From Auriscalpium vulgare (Eukaryota > Basidiomycota > Agaricomycetes > Russulales > Auriscalpiaceae), in the NCBI GenBank assembly GCA_019915015.1, contig JAHBBC010000009.1, positions 248,001-312,000 of the forward strand: a stretch of 64,000 nucleotides of DNA, read 5' to 3'. Numbering within the stretch: position 1 is the first letter of the stretch; each line of letters begins with the position of its first letter. The position numbers and the translations under genes were made by a program. Below are positions 57,189 through 64,000 of the stretch, one piece after another. A model generated the notes under the pieces. That model was not told where the DNA came from and ran no database searches. It worked only from the letters and a program-made list of their open reading frames with translations.

Positions 57189-58065
57189 GCTCCTTTTTCC
57201 GAGAGGCCGTTACGATTAGTCGTCTCGAGCCAGACTCTTGAGTGGTGAGTTAGCATCGTTCGTCTGGCGCTGGAGGGCTGGCAATCACCTTCAAGTCGCG
57301 TGTACAGGTCACAACGCGTCGCCTAGTCCTGCGTCAAAAGGTTTTGGTGGCTGTATGCCCGTCGTGGTCGTCAGAGGCTGCCGCTAAGTTGCACTGGCAG
57401 AGCAACTTCCGACTCGGAGCGCTCGAGCGCTCATCATGAGCATCAAGCGGCCGCCGACATCGCATTGTGTGTCGTAAATTGACCGGTGTCTTGAGTCCCT
57501 CTTATGTTGCTGTCCTACGGTTCCATTTCCACAGAGCGCGCGGATGACATTTGGTGAGATGTGGTGGTTGGACGACTCGGCGTCTGGGCTGCTGCAACTG
57601 GGACCCCAATGTCCGCATGCCGGAGCAGGTACGCACATTGTGGTGCCAGTGGTGACTAAACAAGACACGGCCGAGTTTCTCGTCTTTGCGTTTCGTACTA
57701 GGATGAAGACTGCGAAGTTTCCTATGCTTCAAGTAAGTAACGCGGCGTTCGGAGGGCTGCGGCCGTGACGCGACCCGTTATTTGCGCCTGTTGTGCCACT
57801 GGGGTGCAGTGGACCAGGACTCACCAGGACCTCTTTGGCTTCCGACTCGACGTCGACCGCCAGCCAACACTTGAGCCATCTCCAGATTCTAGGTCCTCCG
57901 GTGCCGAGCCCTGAACATGGAACACGACATGTGAGGGTCGCCCCGCCTGGGTGCCTTCGCCCCAACTTCGCCTTCTGGACGAACTCAATCTTGAACTCGA
58001 TGTGTTCGGAAGTTCCTGCTAGCTGGCACCGCAAGAATATATAAGAAGTCCTCAAATCATTTGAC
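57189..58065. other. Spacer between array member 12 and the membrane protein gene
   Basis: A plus-strand frame at 57544-57735 could be an exon (LLQLGPQCPHAGAG, AEFLVFAFRTRM), but no start or partner exon is clear. It includes the dispersed motif at 57601-57623. No gene is called. Confidence 0.45.
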
Positions 58066-59236
58066 ATGCCGCATACTCTTGTCGCCCCCGCGATGTTCCC
58101 TCTCGTGGTTGCCGTGTCCATGCTGCAGCTGTCCCGTCTGCTGAACCTAGTCGGTGTCGCTGCGCAGACGGTATCGTCACCCCTAGGCGACTGTGAGCCG
58201 GGCTGGGAATGGGTGCGTACCCTCAGCTGTCATCTTCACATTCTTGATCTCAGGCGTGCGCTGCACAGATGTACAACAGCCTCGGTCAGACACCATGTGC
58301 CGTCGAGGCCGCCATTTTGGCACAGTGCGACACAGGTGCGCATACACTTCGCCATCTGTGCATCGCACGTATTCGCTGACACAGCTCAGGCTGCGTCTGC
58401 AACACCCCGATGTACTCCCTCGCCAGCGCATGCAGTGCTTGCGAGCAGGACGCGTGGTCTTCGTTCGTGACCCCATTTTCACCGCCGCTTCCACCATCTG
58501 ATAGATCGCATTTCTCCCGTCCCGTCCAGCTGGGCCGACTGGTTCACGACGTACAACTGCACATCACAACAGTACGCACAGTATATCCGTTATCTGAGCG
58601 CCGCTGACCAGCTGACGCGTGGCACTGGCAGGCTCGATAGCAGCCACATCATCGTCCCGAACACGACGCGCGTGCCGCACTGGGCGTTCGCCGACGTACG
58701 TCCGCGGCCATCTTCGAAGCCTCCTCGAAGCCTGACGCGATTCTATCACAGGTCCACGATGCGTGGAATGCCACGGAAGCGCAGAGCGCTGGCGGTACGC
58801 CCCATCTTCGTCCCCTCGCCTCGACTGACGAGGCCCGCAGGTCTGCCCGAGTCGACCGTCATCGACTCCACCACGGTCCTTCCGTCGCTCCCCTCTACCC
58901 CGGCCCATTCCGACATGCCCCATCCCAATGTGTCATCCACCGGCACCAAAGCCGCCATCGCCATGGGCACCTTGGGCGTTGTCTCTGCGTTCACGCTCCT
59001 CGGCTTCCTGCTTGTCCGCGCGCGCCGGCGTGCATCGACGAAGCGCTTTGGCGACCGCGTTCAGTCGCGCTTGTTCGAAGTCCCGGGGAATACGGTCGCT
59101 CGGGAGAGTGTCAGGATGGGCGAGGTGCGCTCCGCTTTGATGGGCGTTGGCGCATGCAGTTGCTCACCGTTCGTCGTAGGGGCCGTTTCAGCGGCAGTAT
59201 GAGCAGGCCATCGCCCGAGCGAAGCTCGCGGCGTGA
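58066..59236 (+). CDS. Cys-rich single-pass membrane protein with signal peptide
   Basis: Seven exons fit in phase: 58066-58212, 58254-58335, 58390-58462, 58530-58695, 58752-58794, 58841-59124 and 59180-59236, giving 283 residues. The N-terminal signal peptide is hydrophobic (MFPLVVAVSMLQL). The ectodomain has spaced Cys (DCEPGWEW, ACAAQMYNSLGQTPC, CVCNTPMYSLASACSACEQD) and SSWADWFTTYNC. It continues with VPNTTRVPHWAFAD, a membrane-proximal conserved part. A Ser/Thr/Pro linker precedes one membrane helix (GTLGVVSAFTLLGFLLV), a basic stop-transfer (RARRRAS) and a cytosolic tail ending RQYEQAIARAKLAA. Many agaricomycetes carry such proteins, but the function is unknown. The third intron has a weak GTTCGT donor, chosen because it restores the WSSWADW motif. 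Confidence 0.75.
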
Positions 59237-59432
59237 CTTTGTTTCCCGAGGATGCCCCGATATATGCATAAGCCCAATTTCGAAACCATAAGACTGCATA
59301 ATGTACAATGCTCGTACGAGTACACTCTACGCGATACAGAAAGTCCCGTTCACGAACACGAAAGTGCGCGCACGCATATAAAGATATGGTAACATGCAAA
59401 CAAGAACGAAAAAAATATGCTCGTCGATCGCC
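59237..59432. other. Short convergent spacer
   Basis: 3' flanks of two convergent genes. Nothing else is seen. Confidence 0.7.
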
Positions 59433-62400
59433 TCATGAACGCCCCACATGCGCGCTTTCCGCAGGCTTGCGCCGCCGCCGGACGTCCTCGAGCGCAGCCT
59501 TCACCGCAGGCTTGTGGGCACACTGCGCGCGCCATGCATCGCTCGCACGTCTGCAGACGTTATGATGAGCGTGCAGCAGCGGTTGGAAGAGCTCGGACTT
59601 ACTTCGCGCGTTGGAGGAAGACCACGCTCAACGCGACGGATTTCAGCGTCTTCCTGCGCGGCATCGCCGGGCCGGGGACCAGGAAGCCTATCCGCGCGAT
59701 CGACGCCAGCACCTTCTCCTCGCTGTGCATTAAGCTCTTCAGTCTCCTCCCACAGAGGACAGACAAGAATGGGCCCACCTTCGCTCGTGGCGCGCCAGCA
59801 GAACTAGGAGGTAGCGCTTCTGGTAGCTGAGCCCTGTGCGCAGCGTGTTCTCGCGCGTGAACTTGGCCTTGAGGTAGTGGATCTGGACGACGAGGCCCTT
59901 GCTCTCTAGCTTATGCTGCGCCTTCAGTGCGACAAGCTGGCTGTCATCCCTGCGAGTACCATTCCCGTCAGACGACTGCCTGTCTTCGACGGACTAAGCC
60001 CACTCACGTTGTCCGCGCGGTCTTGCGCTGATCCTCCAGCACATCCACGCGCTCCCTCAGCACCCGCGCCTCCGCGCTCGCCTGCTTTCGCGCGCGGTCC
60101 GCCTTCTCCAGCTGCCCGCGCGCCTCCTCCGCCTCCTTCCGCGCGCGCCCGATCTTCTGCAGCTCGCGCTTGCGCTCCGACTCGCCCTCCTCGCGGCGGC
60201 GGCGCTCCGCCTTCAGGTCGCGCCCGAGCGCCTCCGCGTCGCGCCGCACGCGGGTGAGGTCCGCTGCGAGGCGCTCCTTCTCCTTGTCCGCGGTCGCGGT
60301 TGCTTGCAGCGCGTCGGTGCGCTCGGAGAGTGCGCGCTTGAGGTCTTCGATCTCGAGCATCTGCAGGTCGAGCGCATGTCGCCGGGTGTTGTGCGACGTC
60401 TGCGAGGCGGCGTGCTCGTCGCGAAGTTTGTTGATTTGCTGGGCGTCGTCAGTATACGCTGCAGCCGATGTCGAAAGTGACTCACCTCAGAGGCCTCGCG
60501 GAAGCGCTGCTGCAATTTCTTGTGATCTGCCATGAGAAGAGATCGTTCTTGCCGAAGGTGCTCTATTGTCTCGGCGTTCTGCGAGGATTTTGCTTCAAGC
60601 AAGCGTGCTTTTTGTTCAGCGGTTGCATTGGCTGATGGGCTCAACACGGTCAGACCAAGTCCATGCCAGGTCAAGCATCGTACACTTACCGCGCAGCTCA
60701 TGCTCAAGCCCATTATTGTCCCTCTTGATGCGCTGTAGCTGTTGCCGGACGTCCTCCATGTCCTATATATCATGAATAACGACGAATTTATCACCTATCG
60801 TCCAACTTACTGATTCAGTCCTCTTCAGCTGGAGCAAGATGCCATCCTTGTCGCGCTCGGCCTTTGTCTGCTTCGTCGTTATGGATCGCAGCCGGGAGCG
60901 TTCAGCCTTCAAATCATCCTCGAGGTCAGCGATAACCCTCTTTGCTTGCTCGAGCTCCTAGACCTCAATGAGCATATATACGCTTGCTCCACTTGTGAAG
61001 AACGACGCACCGTCTGAACGCTACTCTTCACTTTCTGACTGGCACGCTCCGTCTCAGCAGCGCGTTGTTCTGCATCGCGGACCTGGGCATTCAGACGGTT
61101 TGTCGCGTCCTGCAAGGCAGCCTTGTCACCGAGCAGCTGGCGTCGTTCGTCCTGCCACTGCTTCTTCATGACGGACAGTTGCTTGTTGACGGCTTGCACC
61201 TCAGTCCTTAGAGACTCAGCCGACTTTGTCGGGGGGGTGGGCGGTTCCAAGTTCGAGAACTCCAACGAACTACACGGGACCACATCAGTACTCAATTACT
61301 ATTGAAATCGATGAATATACCTCTCATCGCCGTCTGCGGCGCGATTCAAGCTGCGCAGATCCATCTTGGTGCGACAATTTGTGCACCTAACCTTCTCGAG
61401 GCGCCGCAGTCTACGGCCCTCGCGCCGTTCCAGACGCGCGAGATCGTCATCAAGAACAGCCATTCGGGCACGCTCGTCGTCGAGCTGCTGGGTGAGCTCG
61501 ACGACGCCGAAGCCGGCCTGCTCGAGGCGGTCGAGCTTCTCGTCAATGTCGTCATTAGCGCGATCGAGTTCTTGCTGCAAACGCTGGATTTCGGTCAGAT
61601 ACTGCGACGTTGAGCCGTCAGCCATGGTTGGATGCAGCCACGACATCTACGGCCCGATCAGTACCAAGCATGCTGACAATAAGGAATCACATACGTCTTT
61701 CAGTGGTGCTCCGGGCGTCTTCGGCGTCTTCATCGTCATGTTGAGCACCTGGCGATGCAACGGGGACACGCCGCTTATATTGCCGTTCTTGCCTGGGGTG
61801 CTCGCGCCAGCTAGCGCGCGCATGCTCTGCAGACGCACCACCAGCTCCTCTTTCTCCTTCTCCAGGATCTCAAGCTTTGCCTCTCGCGCGCGGTCCATCG
61901 CCTTGCGGGCAGGAGACTGCGCCAACGCGCCATTCAGGCGTCCGATTTCACGGTACGCGTCGTCGAGCTCCTCTTCAAGCACGCGGATTTGCGCATCTGA
62001 CTCGTCCGCAGCATCGTCGGGGTTGTGGCTTCGTGATGGCTCGGTACGGGACCGCTCGCGTTCGCGCTCCAGGGATGCAATGGTGCGCCGCAGCTCTGAG
62101 ATCATAGCCTCATCGGCTCGAATTTTCTGCTCGGCAGCATCGATAGCCTCCTCCAGTTGGTGCGCTAGCTCAGCGTTGCGGTTGGCCTCGGCTTGAATGT
62201 GTTCGAAGTCTTGATCCGTTTGCTCTTCGTCCGCCGCAGCGGTGGCCAGCTGCTCGCGCAACAACTCCAAATCGGCCTCCAGCGCGTCAATGTGCTCGCC
62301 TGCAGCGTGGGCATCCGTCTCGAGTTCCGCGATGTATGTTTTTGCACCTTCAAGCTCTTCCTCGGCCTGCCCGAGCACCTGCTCCCTTGTGATTAGATCC

Positions 62401-64000
62401 TGTTCCATTGCGTCAAGCCGTGCGTTGCGTGCTTCCAGATCCTGTGCAAGCTTCTGAGAGTGCTCCTGCTCGGCGCGAACATCCCTCTCCGAATTTGCGA
62501 TGTGCTCCTCCGCCTGGCCTAGCTCGTGCTCCAGGTCTTCGATGTGTGTCTGCGCAGTGCGCAGCTCCGCCATCGTTTTCCCGAGCTTCTCGTTCGCCGC
62601 GCGCAGCTCGCCACCAAGCTCGCGCCCGCTTTCCAGCACTTTCTCTGCCTTCTCCGCCCGGGCTTCGGCGAACTGCTTCTCTTGCTCGAGCTCCTCGACG
62701 GCGCGCTCGAGTTCCTTCAGACGCGAGTCAGTCTGTTCTGCGTCCTGGGCCCTCTGTTCGGCTTTGGCTAGCTTGGCTTCGAGGTCGTGGATGATGCCCT
62801 CGACGCCTTGCTCGACCTCGCCCATCTTCTCTCGCCAGCGCTCCTTGTCCCGCGAACGCGCAGCACGCTCCTCCTGCAGCTCACCCGCAGCGTCCTCCTT
62901 CTCCCTGATGCACCTCTCGAGCTCTCCCTTCACCGCTTCCAGCTCCTCCTCCATCTCGGCCTTCTCTTCCATCCACCCCTCGCCGCCCGCATCCTCCGCG
63001 ACGTTGCCCAGCGTCAGCCCAATGTCGCTGACCCTACGCCCGCCGCTCCCGCGCCTGCCCGCACCCCTCGCTAAGGCCTGCAGTTCCTCTAGCTCATCCC
63101 TCAGCGTTGCGTTCTCCTCTGCGAGGCCGTAGTTCTCTTCGCGCAGCAGTCCGACCGCCCCTGCAAGCGTTTCGCTCTCTTCTTGTAGGCGGCGGTTGAG
63201 GCCGTGCAGGTACGTGTTCAGCTTGCCCGCGTTGAAGCGGCCCACGCCATGCCCGCCTGCGCCGAGTCCTATCACGGGATCAAATGAGGCATTCGCTCGC
63301 GCGTGCACCGGCGCAGTCAGATCGTGCGAGGACGCGGTCGAGACGAAGGAAGCGCGCTCGTGGGGCGACGCCTCGGACTCAGACTCGGACGCGGCGGGCC
63401 AGGCGTTTGCGAGCGGGTGCGAGAGCCGGCCGGCGGCGCGCGCACGAGGGCGGGGGCCGGGCGTGATGCCGGCAAAGGCGGCCTGGAGGCGCAGAGGGCG
63501 TGCGGTCTCGGGCTCTTCGCTGTTACGCGCGCTGATTGGGGTCTCTACCAGCATGGGCGCACCATTGCTCTTGCCGCTGCTGCCTCCTGAACTCGGCGTC
63601 TCCATGGGGATTGTCCGGAGAGGATGTGGCGTTGGGTTTGCTAGGCGTGGACGGGCTGTTGAGTTGATAACGTCCATGAGGAAGGACCGCCGGCGGGCGG
63701 AGGGAGTCGTTGGGTCATCGACATGTAGGGCGGGCGTTGATGGTAGGAAACGCGCACGGGGGCGCGGAAGGAAGGCAGGAGTAGGTGTGAATGCAACAGA
63801 CGCCGCGGGAGACGAAAGGGCTGTTAGCGGAGCAGATGGCGAACGAGCAGACAAAGGGTTTGACCGCGGAGTGGGTGCCTCTTCTGATGAAAAGGTTGGC
63901 TCGCGTTCAGACTGCGCACTTTCAGCGTCGCCGACTTCTTCTTCTGCTCCCTCATCCTGCTGGGCAGAGTAGGCGCCGTTCCGCTGAAGGTCGTCCGGCG
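59433..64000 (-). CDS. Long coiled-coil protein with C-terminal PACT-like domain (spindle-pole/centrosome type), 5' end beyond the window
   Basis: The frame is open to the right edge, so the N-terminus is missing. The first exon runs from the edge to 61695; others include 61646-61321 and a series of short exons down to TGA 59435-59433. The visible N-part is Ser/Pro-rich and disordered, then KLNTYLHGLNRRLQEESETL begins a very long coiled coil rich in Glu, Leu and Ala. A CTNCRTKMDLRSLNRA segment is unusual in the coil. The C-terminus reads VVQIHYLKAKFTRENTLR then YQKRYLLVLLARHERSE, KVLASIARIGFL and SVALSVVFLQRAKRASDAW. This fits the PACT domain that anchors pericentrin and fungal Pcp1/Mto1-type proteins at the microtubule-organising centre. 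I infer a spindle-pole scaffold role. The PACT match is from recognition only. Confidence 0.8.

Noticed and set aside
1..64000. tRNA or rRNA genes
   Set aside because: I looked for cloverleaf-like segments with box A/B signals and for rRNA core sequences and recognised none; a tRNA search program would be needed to exclude a diverged tRNA.

Overview
The window is nuclear DNA of a filamentous basidiomycete, most likely a mushroom-forming agaricomycete. Genes are split by many 45-60 nt introns with GT...AG ends. The gene families point the same way: a Plavaka-type transposase, DUF6698 proteins, a large F-box family, and an agaricomycete-style Cys-rich single-pass membrane protein. All calls come from reading the sequence; no search was run.

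Layout. (1) 1-656: a DDE transposase gene cut by the left edge. (2) About 750-11950: a mobile-element region. It holds an apparently complete 10-exon Plavaka transposase gene (7261-11731, +). A DUF6698 gene is divergent from it (5602-7096, -), and a second, longer DUF6698 gene lies at 1270-3829 (-). A broken coding stretch and a perfect hairpin lie between the two DUF6698 genes, and AT-rich subterminal repeats flank the block. (3) About 13.7-57.2 kb: an F-box gene array with twelve members, on both strands. Eight intact members share a tiny first exon (32 or 35 nt) followed by one phase-2 intron and one long exon with an F-box and a leucine-rich C-terminal part. One related copy is a decayed pseudogene. 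Two members belong to a second subfamily, one of them frameshifted. One is a different acidic-tailed F-box-like protein. (4) Two secreted proteases sit inside the array: a serine carboxypeptidase (S10, 24577-27076, -) and a pepsin-like aspartic protease (A1, 53303-54895, +). (5) A decayed multi-pass membrane protein gene (36858-38058, +) and a two-part open frame joined across one stop codon (47300-48175, -) are also in the array. (6) The right end holds a Cys-rich single-pass membrane protein gene (58066-59236, +) and the 3' part of a long coiled-coil gene ending in a PACT-like centrosome/spindle-pole targeting region (59433-64000, -).

How it fits together. The F-box proteins are predicted substrate receptors of SCF ubiquitin ligases. 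Their copy number, sequence divergence, frameshifts and duplicated flanks show birth-and-death evolution in a tandem array, and the mobile elements and relict genes around them fit an accessory, rapidly rearranging region. The proteases, the membrane protein and the PACT protein look like ordinary host genes. No rRNA, tRNA or CRISPR was recognised.
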